A stretch of 64,000 nucleotides of DNA, taken from Microvirga terrestris (GTDB taxonomy: Bacteria > Pseudomonadota > Alphaproteobacteria > Rhizobiales > Beijerinckiaceae). Numbering within the stretch: the first letter of the stretch is position 1; the number at the start of each line of letters is the position of its first letter. Location of the stretch: positions 24,524 through 88,523 of the forward strand of contig NZ_JADQDN010000011.1 of assembly GCF_015694425.1 (NCBI RefSeq), in the 5' to 3' direction. The position numbers and the translations under genes were made by a program. The notes under the pieces were generated by a model. The model ran no database searches. It saw only the letters and a list, made by a program, of their open reading frames with translations, and was not told the DNA's origin. Positions 8,430 to 17,618 of the stretch are shown here, piece by piece.

Positions 8430-11123
8430 ATGGCAAACAAGATGCTCATCGATGCCTCCCACCCGGAAGAAACCCGGGTCGTGGTGGTACGCGGTCAGAA
8501 GGTCGAAGAATTCGACTTCGAATCCGCTAACCGGAAGCAGTTGCGCGGGAATATCTATCTCGCCAAGGTCACCCGGGTCGAACCGTCTCTCCAGGCGGCC
8601 TTTGTGGAATACGGCGGAAACCGCCACGGGTTCCTGGCTTTCAGCGAAATCCATCCCGATTACTACCAGATCCCGGTCGCCGACCGGCAAGCCCTGCTCG
8701 AAGCCGAGGCGGAAGCCCAGCGCGAGGAGGAGCACGAGGAGGAGCGCCGCAGCAGCCGCGGCGGGCGTCGCCGCCGGTCCTCCCCGCGCCGCGCCGACAA
8801 CAGCGAGACTGTGGTCTCCACGGAGGCCGAAGCCGGCACCGTAGAGGCCGATCAGGCGGTCGATGCTGCCGATCAGTCGGATGCCGGCGAGATGAATGAA
8901 GCTCCGCAGGTGGAGGCTTTCGAGGACGGATCGGCCAGGATCGAGACATCGGAAGCTCGTGAGAGCGCTGAAGAGGCCGCGGTCGAAGCGGTCGAGGGAT
9001 CGGCGCATGCCGCCTCCGCTCAGGACGAGGATGCCTCTGACGAAGCCGAGGCCCGTTCGACTGATGGCGATCAGGAATCGTCCGACGATGAGGACGAAGA
9101 AGACGAGGACGAGCTCGAGGAGCACGAGATCGTCGAGCAACTCGGCGGCGACGACGCCATCGAGGATCTGCCCCAGCGCCGCCGCACCCCGCGCAAGCAG
9201 TATAAGATCCAGGAAGTCATCAAGCGCCGCCAGATCCTCCTGGTCCAGGTCGTCAAGGAGGAGCGCGGCAACAAGGGCGCGGCGCTCACCACCTACCTGT
9301 CGCTTGCCGGCCGCTACTCGGTGCTCATGCCCAACACGGGCCGGGGCGGCGGCATTTCCCGCAAGATCACCAATGCGGCCGACCGCAAGCGCCTGAAGGA
9401 AATCGCCCAGGAGCTGGAGGTGCCCGAAGGCATGGGCATCATCCTGCGCACGGCCGGCGCCTCGCGCACCAAGCCCGAGATCAAGCGCGACTACGAATAC
9501 CTGATGCGCCTGTGGGAGAGCGTGCGCGAGCTGACCCTCAAGTCCGCCGCCCCTGCCCTCGTGTACGAGGAAGGCTCGCTGATCAAGCGCGCCATCCGCG
9601 ACCTCTACAACAAGGACATCGACGACGTGATGGTCGCCGGTGAGGAGGGCTATCGCGAGGCCAAGGACTTCATGCGGATGCTCATGCCGAGCCATTCGAA
9701 GCTGGTCCAACCCTACCGCGACCCGCAGCCTCTCTTCGCCAAGTTCGGTGTCGAGGCCCAGCTCGATGCGATGTTCTCGAACGTGGTGACGCTCAAGTCG
9801 GGAGGCTACCTCGTCATCAACCCGACGGAAGCCCTCGTCTCCATCGACGTGAACTCCGGCCGCTCCACCCGCGAACACAATATCGAGGACACGGCCCTTC
9901 GGACGAACCTCGAAGCCTCCGAAGAGATCGCCCGCCAGCTGCGCCTGCGCGATCTCGCCGGCCTTGTCGTCATCGACTTCATCGACATGGAGGAGAAGCG
10001 GAACAACCGCGCCGTCGAGAAGAAGCTGAACGAGTGCCTGAAGAACGACCGCGCCCGCATCCAGGTGGGCCGCATCTCGCCCTTCGGCCTGCTTGAGATG
10101 TCGCGCCAGCGCATCCGCACGGGCGTGCTCGAATCTTCCTCGATCCCCTGCCCGCACTGCGCCGGCACCGGCTTCGTGCGCTCGACGCCGTCCGTCGCCC
10201 TGCAGGTGCTGCGCTCGATCGAGGAAACCCTCATCAAGAATGCCAGTTACAACCTCGTGGTCCGCACCAGGATGGAGGCAGCCTTCTACATCCTGAACCA
10301 GAAGCGCATTCACCTGCGCGAGCTCGAGAGCCGCTTCGGCGTCGCGATCTCCATAGTGGCCGACGACACACTGCAGGGCCACACGACCTACGCCATCGAC
10401 CGCGGCGAGCCGGCCCTCAAGCTGGAACACAAGTCCGCCGCGACCGGCATCCAGATCGACGCCATCATCCCCATCGACGAGCCTGTCGAGGAAGATGAGG
10501 TCGAGATGGAAGAGGAAGCCGCCGAGGACACCCAGGCCGCCGGCGAGGAGCGCGGCGAGCAGGTCGAAGGTGAAAGCGAAGGCGATCGCCGCCGTCGCCG
10601 CCGCCGCCGTCGCCGTCGGGGCCGCGACCGCGAGGCTTCTGCCGGAGCGGACCAAGGCGACGAGAGCGCCGAGGGTGACGAATCCGAGGGCGAGGCCGGA
10701 GAGGACGAGGCAGAAGGCCAGGTGTCCGAGGCTGCATCGACCGAAGCTGGTGAATCCGACGATGAGCGCGGCGGACGTCGCCGCCGTCGCGGTCGCCGCG
10801 GCGGTCGTGGACGCGGCCGTGACGAGACGGTCGAGTTCGCGCAGGAAGAAGGCTTCGTGGCCCCCGATCAGTCCCAGGCTGCACCGGCCTCCGACGAGGC
10901 CTCTCCCGCAGACCCCCAACCCGTGGCCGCGGCTCATAAGCCTGCCGCCGAGGAAGAGCGCATCGTGGCGCCTCAGCAACCTGTGGCGGAAGAGCCTGCC
11001 GCTCCCGCACCGGTCATCCCGGAGCCCGAGCCGGTGGCGGTCGTGCTGACCCCGCCCGACCCGGAGCGCCCGAAGCGCGCGGGCTGGTGGTCCAAGGCCA
11101 AGTCGGTCCTGAGCGGATCGTAA
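8430..11123 (+). CDS. rne: Ribonuclease E
   Basis: RNase E is the endoribonuclease that initiates mRNA decay and processes rRNA and tRNA. The protein has 897 residues starting at MANKMLIDASHPEE. The N-terminal S1 domain is split by a long acidic, low-complexity insertion (about residues 95-240), common in alphaproteobacterial RNase E. The catalytic core carries metal-binding D473 (in VSIDVNSG) and D516 (in VVIDFIDM). The Zn-link is C574-P-H-C577. The C-terminal third alternates acidic stretches with arginine-rich RRRRRRRRRG runs, as expected for an unstructured RNA-binding and degradosome scaffold. A hairpin terminator follows. Confidence 0.96.
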   Translation: MANKMLIDASHPEETRVVVVRGQKVEEFDFESANRKQLRGNIYLAKVTRVEPSLQAAFVEYGGNRHGFLAFSEIHPDYYQIPVADRQALLEAEAEAQREEEHEEERRSSRGGRRRRSSPRRADNSETVVSTEAEAGTVEADQAVDAADQSDAGEMNEAPQVEAFEDGSARIETSEARESAEEAAVEAVEGSAHAASAQDEDASDEAEARSTDGDQESSDDEDEEDEDELEEHEIVEQLGGDDAIEDLPQRRRTPRKQYKIQEVIKRRQILLVQVVKEERGNKGAALTTYLSLAGRYSVLMPNTGRGGGISRKITNAADRKRLKEIAQELEVPEGMGIILRTAGASRTKPEIKRDYEYLMRLWESVRELTLKSAAPALVYEEGSLIKRAIRDLYNKDIDDVMVAGEEGYREAKDFMRMLMPSHSKLVQPYRDPQPLFAKFGVEAQLDAMFSNVVTLKSGGYLVINPTEALVSIDVNSGRSTREHNIEDTALRTNLEASEEIARQLRLRDLAGLVVIDFIDMEEKRNNRAVEKKLNECLKNDRARIQVGRISPFGLLEMSRQRIRTGVLESSSIPCPHCAGTGFVRSTPSVALQVLRSIEETLIKNASYNLVVRTRMEAAFYILNQKRIHLRELESRFGVAISIVADDTLQGHTTYAIDRGEPALKLEHKSAATGIQIDAIIPIDEPVEEDEVEMEEEAAEDTQAAGEERGEQVEGESEGDRRRRRRRRRRRGRDREASAGADQGDESAEGDESEGEAGEDEAEGQVSEAASTEAGESDDERGGRRRRRGRRGGRGRGRDETVEFAQEEGFVAPDQSQAAPASDEASPADPQPVAAAHKPAAEEERIVAPQQPVAEEPAAPAPVIPEPEPVAVVLTPPDPERPKRAGWWSKAKSVLSGS

Positions 11124-11133
11124 AGTCAAAAAG

Positions 11134-11162
11134 AAATGCCCGGCTCAACGCCGGGCATTTTT
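11134..11162 (+). terminator. Rho-independent terminator of rne
   Basis: An 11-bp perfect stem (11134-11144 with 11150-11160, loop TCAAC) begins ten bases after the rne stop. The ATTT end of the stem runs into further T residues. Confidence 0.9.
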
Positions 11163-11255
11163 GTTTGAACTCTATACTGCTGCAGCCATCTGCTTTCTGG
11201 GAAACACAACCCTCATCCTGAGAGGCTGGCTCATAAGAGGACCACGCCTCGGCTT

Positions 11256-11348
11256 CCGTCATGGCCGGGCCTGTCCCGGCCATCCCGATGCTGAAAAGCG
11301 CAGCGCTACAAGCCATCGGGATCACCGGCACAAGGCCGGTGATGACGG
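11256..11348. repeat. Extragenic palindromic repeat, cloverleaf type
   Basis: The outer stem CCGTCAT/ATGACGG (11256-11262, 11342-11348) encloses a hairpin GGCCGGG/CCCGGCC (11263-11269, 11275-11281), a middle stem CCCGATG/CATCGGG (11284-11290, 11314-11320) and a hairpin CACCGGC/GCCGGTG (11323-11329, 11335-11341). The same plan recurs at 13626-13708. It lies between the convergent rne and aminotransferase genes. Confidence 0.85.
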
Positions 11349-11356
11349 GAGCAGCG

Positions 11357-12538
11357 CTACTTCAACCACCCCTTCAACCGGGCCACCGTTTCCCGACAGT
11401 CGTTCTCCGAACCCGCGAAGGACAGGCGCAGGTAGTGCGATCCTTCGATAGGATCGAAGTCGAGACCGGGTGTTGCGGCAACGCCCGCCTCCTCCAGCAT
11501 CCGCTTTGAGAAACCGATGGAATCGTTCGTGAAGCGGGCGACATCGGCATAGATGTAGAAGGCGCCGTCGACTGGATGCATATCGGTGATGCCGACCCCC
11601 GGCAGCTCCTCCAGCAGATAGGCGCGGTTGCGGGCGTAGCCTGCCTTGACGGTCTCCAACTCGTCCATGGCATCGAAGGCGGCGAGCGCCGCCACCTGAG
11701 AGAGGTAGGGCGGCGAGATGTAGAGGTTCTGGGCCAGCCGCTCGATGGGTCGCACCAAGCGCTCCGGCACCACGATCCAGCCGATGCGCCAGCCGGTCAT
11801 GCAGTAGTATTTCGAGAACGAGTTGATCACCACCGCATCGTCGTCCGAGGTAAGCGCCGTCGAAGCCGGCTCGCCATAGGTGAGGCCGTGATAGATCTCG
11901 TCGGACACGAACCACAGGCCCATGCGGCGGCATGTCTCGCCGAGTTCGGCCAGTGCCTTGCGGCCGATCATGGTGCCGGACGGGTTCGCCGGGCTCATGG
12001 CCAGAATGCCGTGCAGGGGCTTTTCCGCATGGGCCTTCGCAATGGACTCGGCGGTCATGATCCAGCCATCCGCCTTGGTGAGCGAGATCGTCACCGGCTC
12101 GATGCCCAGCGCCTCCAGGATATTGCGATAGGCGGGATAACCTGGTGCCGTGATCGCCACCCGCTGGCCCGGATCGAAGAGGCTCAGGAAGGCCAGCACA
12201 AACCCGGCCGAGGAGCCGGTGGTCACCACCACCCGTTCCGGCGCGATAGTTACGCCATAGGTGTCCTTGTAATGCTTGGCGATCCGCTCACGCAGGGCGG
12301 ACATGCCCAGCGCCTCAGTGTAGCCGATACGCCCGAGGTCGAGGGCCGCCTTCGCGGCCTCACGCGCTGCCCGAGGCGCAGGTGCCGAGGGCTGGCCCAC
12401 CTCCATGTGGATCACGCTGTCCCCCCGCCTCTCCTTCGCCGCCGCCGCGCTCAGTACGTCCATGGCGAGGAACGAGGCGACGCGATCCATGCGGCGCGCG
12501 ATGAGAGGCTTATGGAGATCGGCAGGTGATTTGGTCAT
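11357..12538 (-). CDS. PLP-dependent aminotransferase, class I fold
   Basis: This 393-residue fold-type I aminotransferase is of the aspartate/aromatic aminotransferase kind. The PLP lysine is K243 in NSFSKYYCMTGWRIGW. The segments SPANPSGTM (about 182-190) and VSDEIYHGL (about 211-219) hold the usual cofactor-contacting asparagine, aspartate and tyrosine. TTGSSAGF around residue 107 is the phosphate-binding region. The ATG at 12538 (MTKSPADLHK) was preferred over an upstream one at 12592 because it matches family length; neither has a strong ribosome site. It is a single gene on the minus strand, convergent with rne. The amino acid substrate cannot be read from sequence. Confidence 0.9.
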   Translation of the reverse strand: MTKSPADLHKPLIARRMDRVASFLAMDVLSAAAAKERRGDSVIHMEVGQPSAPAPRAAREAAKAALDLGRIGYTEALGMSALRERIAKHYKDTYGVTIAPERVVVTTGSSAGFVLAFLSLFDPGQRVAITAPGYPAYRNILEALGIEPVTISLTKADGWIMTAESIAKAHAEKPLHGILAMSPANPSGTMIGRKALAELGETCRRMGLWFVSDEIYHGLTYGEPASTALTSDDDAVVINSFSKYYCMTGWRIGWIVVPERLVRPIERLAQNLYISPPYLSQVAALAAFDAMDELETVKAGYARNRAYLLEELPGVGITDMHPVDGAFYIYADVARFTNDSIGFSKRMLEEAGVAATPGLDFDPIEGSHYLRLSFAGSENDCRETVARLKGWLK

Positions 12539-12586
12539 GGGGAGGGTCGTAGCCCGTTGGAGAACTGGTCTCAAGATGCTTCCAGG

Positions 12587-12688
12587 TGTCATTCCCGGGA
12601 GGACGCGTCAGCGAAGGGTAAGGAAATCCGCTCACAACCTCAGCGCTATGGATCCCCTTCCCTCGCCTACGGCTCGCCGGGGATGACA
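12587..12688. repeat. Extragenic palindromic repeat, second variant
   Basis: The ends TGTCAT (12587-12592) and ATGACA (12683-12688) pair. The interior has CCCGGGA near the left end and GCCGGGGATGACA at the right, with imperfect GGAAATCC/GGATCC pairing between. It resembles the cloverleaf elements at 11256 and 13626 but has drifted or belongs to a sister subfamily. Confidence 0.6.
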
Positions 12689-12756
12689 GAGGATCCACCT
12701 TGCAACAAACCCGTGATTTGACGCCGCACGCCTCAAGCCGCTAACTCACCATAGAA

Positions 12757-12811
12757 CAGACGTGTCTCAAGTCTGCCTCGAACCATCGTTACAGACGAGA
12801 CTTGTCTCAAG
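12757..12811. promoter_or_regulatory. Repeated inverted motif upstream of the DsbA-family gene
   Basis: Two copies of TGTCTCAAG (12763-12771 and 12803-12811) lie 40 bp apart. The first sits inside CAGAC...GTCTG (12757-12775); the second contains GAGAC-TT-GTCTC (12797-12808). The arrangement, 24-80 bp before the start codon, suggests a repressor or activator site. The regulator is unknown. Confidence 0.4.
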
Positions 12812-12834
12812 AAATTCTCCGCAAAGGACCGAAT

Positions 12835-13614
12835 ATGCGCTCTTCGCTTCTCAAAATCGGCCAGGCCGTGGCTCTGCTCGGCACGTTGGCCATGCCCCCC
12901 GTCGCGATGGCGCAGAGCTCGGTTTTCACCAACCAGCAGAAGCAGGCCATCGGCGAGATCGTGAAGGACTACCTCCTGAAGAATCCGGAGGTCCTGACAG
13001 AGGTGATCGCCGAACTTGAGAAGCGCCAGGGGGAAGCGCAGCAGGTCGCACAGGCTGGCGCCGTGAAGGAAACCCGGCAGTCGCTCCTGAACGCCTCGCA
13101 CTCCTACGTGGTCGGCAATCCGTCGGGCGACGTGACCCTGGTCGAGTTCTTCGACTACAATTGCGGCTACTGCAAGAAGGCGCTGGCGGACGTCCAGACC
13201 CTCATGAAGAGCGATCCCAAGCTCCGCGTGGTCCTGAAGGACTTCCCGGTGCTCGGGCCCGATTCCGTCGAGGCCAGCCGGGTGGCGCTCGCGGTCAAGA
13301 ACCAGCTCCAGGGCGGGAAGCTCTTCGACTATCACGTGAAGGTCATGGACACCCGCGGCCGCGTCAACGGCGAGCGCGCCATGACGGTCGCCAAGGAAAT
13401 GGGCCTCGACATGGCCCGCCTGCAGAAGGACATCGAGAGCGCCGAGATCCGCAATGCCCTCCAGGAGAACATGGCGCTCGGCGACAAGCTGAGCCTTTCC
13501 GGAACCCCGGCCTTCATCGTCGGCGAAACGGTCATCCCCGGCGCGGTCGGCCTGGAACCCCTGAAACAGCTCGTGGACAATGTCCGCCAGTGCGGCAAGG
13601 CGAATTGCGGTTAG
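12835..13614 (+). CDS. DsbA-family periplasmic thiol:disulfide oxidoreductase
   Basis: This 259-residue protein has a signal peptide (residues 1-27, PVAMAQ) and a thioredoxin fold with active-site C110-G-Y-C113 in FFDYNCGYCKKA. The cis-proline loop is SGTPAF. An N-terminal helical region (about 30-85) resembles the ScsC/Com1-type extension that can oligomerise the protein. It probably oxidises or isomerises disulfides of exported proteins. The ATG at 12835 was chosen because AAAGGA precedes it and the signal peptide begins there; an earlier start at 12802 would spoil the signal. No dsbB is adjacent. Confidence 0.92.
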   Translation: MRSSLLKIGQAVALLGTLAMPPVAMAQSSVFTNQQKQAIGEIVKDYLLKNPEVLTEVIAELEKRQGEAQQVAQAGAVKETRQSLLNASHSYVVGNPSGDVTLVEFFDYNCGYCKKALADVQTLMKSDPKLRVVLKDFPVLGPDSVEASRVALAVKNQLQGGKLFDYHVKVMDTRGRVNGERAMTVAKEMGLDMARLQKDIESAEIRNALQENMALGDKLSLSGTPAFIVGETVIPGAVGLEPLKQLVDNVRQCGKANCG

Positions 13615-13625
13615 AACTGTCTCGC

Positions 13626-13708
13626 CGTCATCCCCGGACTTGTTCCGGGGATCCACGTCTTAACCCTGCTCGAAAACGTGGATGGCCGGGACAAGCCCGG
13701 CCATGACG
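13626..13708. repeat. Extragenic palindromic repeat, cloverleaf type
   Basis: The outer stem CGTCAT/ATGACG encloses CCCCGGA/TCCGGGG (13632-13638, 13644-13650), a middle stem ATCCACGT/ACGTGGAT (13651-13658, 13676-13683) and GGCCGGG/CCCGGCC (13684-13690, 13696-13702). The plan matches that of 11256-11348. It lies just after the DsbA-family gene. Confidence 0.88.
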
Positions 13709-13850
13709 CTTGAAATAAGGCCCTCTGCCCTTTCGGAACCCACGCCAAGCTTGGGAAAGCCCCGGTTTTCCCCTTCCCCCCTGCCCGCCTTTTGGCTAAG
13801 AGGGCGTTTCGGCTCCGCCTGATGGGGCTTCATGGAATGCTCCTTATCCG

Positions 13851-14318
13851 ATGACCACCGTCTTTGTCCTCAACGGACCCAACCTCAACCTGCTCGGCCG
13901 CAGGGAGCCTCAGATCTATGGCAGCATCACGCTTGCCGACATCGAGAAGCTCGTGCGCGAGAAGGCCGAGGCTCTTGGGGCGGCAGTCACCTTCCGCCAG
14001 TCGAACCACGAGGGACATCTGGTCGACTGGATCCACGAGGCAGGAGCGCAAGGAGCAGGCATCGTCATCAATGCCGGCGCCTACACCCACACCTCGATCG
14101 CGCTCCGCGATGCCATCTCGGGCAGCGGCGCTCCGACGGTCGAGATCCACCTTTCGAATGTTCATGCTCGCGAGGGCTTTCGCCATCGCTCGCTCATAGC
14201 GCCCGTCTCCGTCGGCGTGATCTGTGGTTTCGGGCCCATGAGCTACCTGCTCGGCCTGGAAGCGGTTCACCGGGTGATGGCCGAGCGGGCCCGTCCGGCA
14301 AAACCCTCCCAGCACTAA
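13851..14318 (+). CDS. aroQ: 3-dehydroquinate dehydratase, type II
   Basis: AroQ converts 3-dehydroquinate to 3-dehydroshikimate in the shikimate pathway. The 155-residue length is typical. VLNGPNLNLLGRREPQIYG holds the active-site arginine and tyrosine (Y23), INAGAYTHTS contacts substrate, and EIHLSNVHAREGFR holds the catalytic histidine. It is the first gene of a co-directional run aroQ-accB-accC, a common alphaproteobacterial order, with 27 bp to accB. Confidence 0.96.
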   Translation: MTTVFVLNGPNLNLLGRREPQIYGSITLADIEKLVREKAEALGAAVTFRQSNHEGHLVDWIHEAGAQGAGIVINAGAYTHTSIALRDAISGSGAPTVEIHLSNVHAREGFRHRSLIAPVSVGVICGFGPMSYLLGLEAVHRVMAERARPAKPSQH

Positions 14319-14345
14319 TTCCTCAGAAAAGCAGAGGTAAGCCCC

Positions 14346-14828
14346 ATGGCCAAGGAAAACCCTTTCGATCCTGATCTCGTCCGCGAGCTGGCGAACCTGA
14401 TCGCCGACACGGATCTCAGCGAGATCGAAGTGGAGAAGGGCGACCTTCGCATTCGCGTGGCGCGCATGGTCACCGCCGCCGTTACTGTTCCGGTGGCGGC
14501 CCCGGCAGCTCATCACGCCCCCGCCCCGGTCATGGCGCCGCCGCCCTCCGTGGCTGCCGCTGCGGAAGCCGCCACGAAGGCAGCCGCGCCCAATCCCGGC
14601 GCCGTGCTCTCACCCATGGTCGGCACCGCCTACCGCAAGCCCTCGCCCGATGCGAAGAACTTCGTCGAGATCGGCTCCAAGGTGCAGGCCGGCGACAAGG
14701 TCCTGCTCGTCGAAGCCATGAAGACCTTCAACGAGATCGTGGCCCCCCGCGCCGGCACCGTGACGGCCATCTATGTCGAAGACGGAACTCCTGTTGAATA
14801 CGGCGAACCCCTCCTCGTCATCGAGTAA
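14346..14828 (+). CDS. accB: Biotin carboxyl carrier protein of acetyl-CoA carboxylase
   Basis: This 160-residue carrier swings biotin between biotin carboxylase and carboxyltransferase in the first step of fatty acid synthesis. It has an N-terminal helical domain, an alanine/proline-rich linker (about 45-85) and a C-terminal biotinyl domain. The biotinylated lysine is K126 in VEAMKTFNE; the common EAMKMMN is replaced by EAMKTFN, as seen in related alphaproteobacteria. It lies 8 bp upstream of accC, so coupled expression is likely. Confidence 0.96.
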   Translation: MAKENPFDPDLVRELANLIADTDLSEIEVEKGDLRIRVARMVTAAVTVPVAAPAAHHAPAPVMAPPPSVAAAAEAATKAAAPNPGAVLSPMVGTAYRKPSPDAKNFVEIGSKVQAGDKVLLVEAMKTFNEIVAPRAGTVTAIYVEDGTPVEYGEPLLVIE

Positions 14829-14836
14829 GGCGCGAT

Positions 14837-16198
14837 ATGTTCGATAAGATCCTGATTGCCAATCGAGGCGAGATCGCTCTGCGCATCCTGCGCGCCGCGA
14901 AGGAGCTCGGCATCGCCACCGTGGCGGTGCATTCCACCGCCGACGCGGATGCCATGCACGTGCGCCTTGCCGACGAGAGCGTCTGCATCGGCCCGCCGGC
15001 CGCTCGCGACAGCTATCTCAACATCCCCGCCCTGATCGCCGCCTGCGAGATCACCGGCGCCGACGCGATCCATCCCGGCTACGGCTTTCTCTCCGAGAAT
15101 GCGCGCTTCGCGGAGGTGCTGGAGCATCACCGCATCGCGTTCATCGGCCCCAAGGCGGAGCATATCCGCATCATGGGTGACAAGATTGAGGCCAAGCGCA
15201 CGGCCAAGCGCCTCGGCATTCCGTGCGTGCCCGGCTCGGAAGGCGGCATCACCGACGACGACGAGGCCAAGCGCGTCGCCAAGGAGATCGGCTACCCGGT
15301 CATCATCAAGGCAGCGGCCGGCGGAGGCGGGCGCGGCATGAAGGTGGCGCGCACCGAGGAGGACCTCGTCCACGCGCTCCAGACCGCCAAGACCGAGGCG
15401 AAGGCCGCCTTCGGCGATGACGCAGTCTATATCGAGAAGTATCTCGAGAAGCCGCGCCACATCGAGATCCAGGTTCTCGGCGATGGCAAGGGCAACGCCA
15501 TTCATCTGGGCGAGCGCGACTGCTCGCTCCAGCGCCGCCACCAGAAGGTCTGGGAGGAAGGCCCTTCGCCGGCCCTCAACGTGGAGATGCGTGAACGCAT
15601 TGGGGGCGTCGTGGCCAAGGCCATGCAGGAACTGCAATATGCGGGCGCCGGCACCATCGAGTTCCTCTACGAGGACGGCGAGTTCTACTTCATCGAGATG
15701 AACACACGCATCCAGGTGGAGCACCCGGTCACGGAGATGATCACCGGCATCGATCTGGTGAACGAGCAGATCCGCGTGGCGGCGGGACACCCGCTCTCGG
15801 TGAGGCAGGAAGACGTTAGGATCGAAGGCCATGCCATCGAGTGCCGCGTGAATGCCGAGCACCCCTCGACCTTCCGCCCCTCGCCCGGCACGATCAGCTA
15901 TTTCCACCCACCGGGCGGATTGGGCGTACGCGTCGATTCGGCGGCCTATCAGGGCTACCGCATCCCGCCGCATTACGATTCCCTTGTGGGCAAGCTCATC
16001 GTCCATGGCCGCACCCGCAACGAGTGCCTCATGCGCCTGCGCCGGGCTCTCGACGAGTTCGTGGTCGACGGCATCGACACGACGCTCCCGCTCTTCCGCA
16101 CCCTGGTGCGCAACCCGGAAATTCAGAACGGCCAGTACGACATCCATTGGCTGGAGAACTTCCTGAAGACGGGCGGGTTGGGCGACGAGCAGGTATAA
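14837..16198 (+). CDS. accC: Acetyl-CoA carboxylase, biotin carboxylase subunit
   Basis: This 453-residue ATP-grasp enzyme carboxylates the biotin on AccB. It starts [17 protein letters not shown]. The glycine-rich ATP loop is [12 protein letters not shown], and the catalytic region contains [12 protein letters not shown] and [16 protein letters not shown]. The length is normal and the reading frame intact. It is the third gene of the aroQ-accB-accC run. Confidence 0.97.
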   Translation: MFDKILIANRGEIALRILRAAKELGIATVAVHSTADADAMHVRLADESVCIGPPAARDSYLNIPALIAACEITGADAIHPGYGFLSENARFAEVLEHHRIAFIGPKAEHIRIMGDKIEAKRTAKRLGIPCVPGSEGGITDDDEAKRVAKEIGYPVIIKAAAGGGGRGMKVARTEEDLVHALQTAKTEAKAAFGDDAVYIEKYLEKPRHIEIQVLGDGKGNAIHLGERDCSLQRRHQKVWEEGPSPALNVEMRERIGGVVAKAMQELQYAGAGTIEFLYEDGEFYFIEMNTRIQVEHPVTEMITGIDLVNEQIRVAAGHPLSVRQEDVRIEGHAIECRVNAEHPSTFRPSPGTISYFHPPGGLGVRVDSAAYQGYRIPPHYDSLVGKLIVHGRTRNECLMRLRRALDEFVVDGIDTTLPLFRTLVRNPEIQNGQYDIHWLENFLKTGGLGDEQV

Positions 16199-16272
16199 CA
16201 GCTTGTTATAAAATATCGGGGCCGCTATTCTGGCTGCAACAGAACAGGGGCCCCGTCATTGAAGGCGAGGTC

Positions 16273-16884
16273 ATGGAAATCATGCCTCGCTTTCTTCATG
16301 TGGGCTGCGGCCCAAAGCGTAAGAATCAGACCGTAAAGGCTTTTGCCTCGTCAGAATGGGAGGAGGTTACGCTCGATATCGACAGAAGCGTGAAGCCGGA
16401 TCTCATCGATAAACTTCCTGAGCTGTCCCAGGTGGAATCGAACAGCTTTGACGCCGTCTACTCAGCCCACAACATCGAGCATCTCTACCCACACGAAGTG
16501 CCCTTGGCGCTGAAAGCGATGCGCCGAGTTCTCAAGTCGGACGGCTTTGTGATCCTCACCTGCCCGGATCTTCAAACAATCGGTGAGCGTTTGGCCTCGG
16601 GCGATATCGAAGCACCGATCTACACCAGCGGCAGAGGGCCGGTTGCACCCCTCGACATGATGTACGGGTTCAGGCCTGCGATGGCGGACGGGAACCTCTA
16701 CATGGCCCATCATACGGGCTTTACGCTCAAATCTCTCGGCGATGCTTGTGTCCGAGCTGGATTCGTCAACTTCTTCGGACTGAGACGCCCGAAAAGATAT
16801 GATTTATGGGGATTGGCAACAAAGCTGCCAAAAACCGACGACGAGATGAGGCAACTCGGCAAAATCTATCTAACACCGGTCTGA
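16273..16884 (+). CDS. Class I SAM-dependent methyltransferase-like protein
   Basis: This 203-residue protein has FLHVGCGPKRK as SAM motif I, LDIDRS at the end of beta-2, and FDAVYSAHNIEHLY followed by AMRRVLKSDGFVILTCPD, the usual Methyltransf_11 pattern. Its substrate is unknown. The ATG at 16273 is within range of GGCGAGG; a second ATG at 16282 is an alternative. The gap after accC holds an inverted repeat CGGGGCC/GGCCCCG (16217-16223, 16249-16255) that may end the acc transcript. GC is slightly lower than in accC. Confidence 0.75.
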   Translation: MEIMPRFLHVGCGPKRKNQTVKAFASSEWEEVTLDIDRSVKPDLIDKLPELSQVESNSFDAVYSAHNIEHLYPHEVPLALKAMRRVLKSDGFVILTCPDLQTIGERLASGDIEAPIYTSGRGPVAPLDMMYGFRPAMADGNLYMAHHTGFTLKSLGDACVRAGFVNFFGLRRPKRYDLWGLATKLPKTDDEMRQLGKIYLTPV

Positions 16885-16892
16885 CTTCGCGT

Positions 16893-16923
16893 TCAGGCTA
16901 TCCTATTTTGAAGGACAGCCTGA
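16893..16923 (+). terminator. Hairpin after the methyltransferase gene
   Basis: A 12-bp stem with one mismatch (16893-16904 with 16912-16923, loop ATTTTGA) lies 9 bases after the stop codon. The T-rich tail is weak. Confidence 0.6.
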
Positions 16924-16943
16924 TTGATCAGATATGTTGATGA

Positions 16944-17618
16944 ATGACACACCCTTCCGACCACGCCCCTGAGATTACCCCCGATATCCTGCTGAAAGCC
17001 TACGCAGCCGGGATTTTTCCTATGGCGGAGGATGCGGATGATCCGTCTCTGTTCTGGGTCGAGCCGCGTGAGCGTGGGATCATTCCCCTCAACGGCTTCC
17101 ACGTCTCCAAGCGTCTTGCCCGCACCGTTCGTTCTGACTTCTTCGAGGTTCATGTGGATCGGGATTTCGACGCAGTGATCGCCGGCTGCGCCGCGCCGGC
17201 TGCCGACCGGGAGAAGACTTGGATCAGCCGGCGGATCCGCGAACTCTACGGCGAGTTGTTCGATTCCGGCTACTGCCATACGGTGGAGGTCTATCAGGAG
17301 GGCCGCCTCGTTGGCGGCCTTTACGGGGTCAGGCTGAACGGCGCGTTCTTCGGGGAGAGCATGTTTCACACCGAGCGCGACGCCTCGAAGGTGGCGCTCG
17401 TGCACCTCGTAGCGCGCCTGTGCCGAGGCGGCTTTTCACTGCTTGACACGCAGTTCGTGACCTCGCACCTAGCGCAGTTCGGCGCTACCGAGGTCCCGCG
17501 GCGGGCTTACAAGCAGATGCTGCGCAATGCCATGGAGCATGCGGCCGACTGGGATGTCTGGCCGAGAGGCAGGACCGTGAGCGGCGAGGAAGCGCTCGCC
17601 GCGATCAGCTTCCCCTAA
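16944..17618 (+). CDS. aat: Leucyl/phenylalanyl-tRNA--protein transferase
   Basis: Aat adds Leu or Phe to proteins with N-terminal Arg or Lys and so feeds the N-degron (ClpS/ClpAP) pathway. The 224-residue protein has the family segments [42 protein letters not shown] and [16 protein letters not shown]. Its stop codon overlaps the stop of the convergent DUF2155 gene. Confidence 0.95.
   Translation: MTHPSDHAPEITPDILLKAYAAGIFPMAEDADDPSLFWVEPRERGIIPLNGFHVSKRLARTVRSDFFEVHVDRDFDAVIAGCAAPAADREKTWISRRIRELYGELFDSGYCHTVEVYQEGRLVGGLYGVRLNGAFFGESMFHTERDASKVALVHLVARLCRGGFSLLDTQFVTSHLAQFGATEVPRRAYKQMLRNAMEHAADWDVWPRGRTVSGEEALAAISFP

Noticed and set aside
8274..11129. 951-codon open frame on the minus strand opposite rne
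   Set aside because: Antisense to a clear RNase E gene. Its composition follows from the high GC and the charged codons of rne, and it has no domain features.
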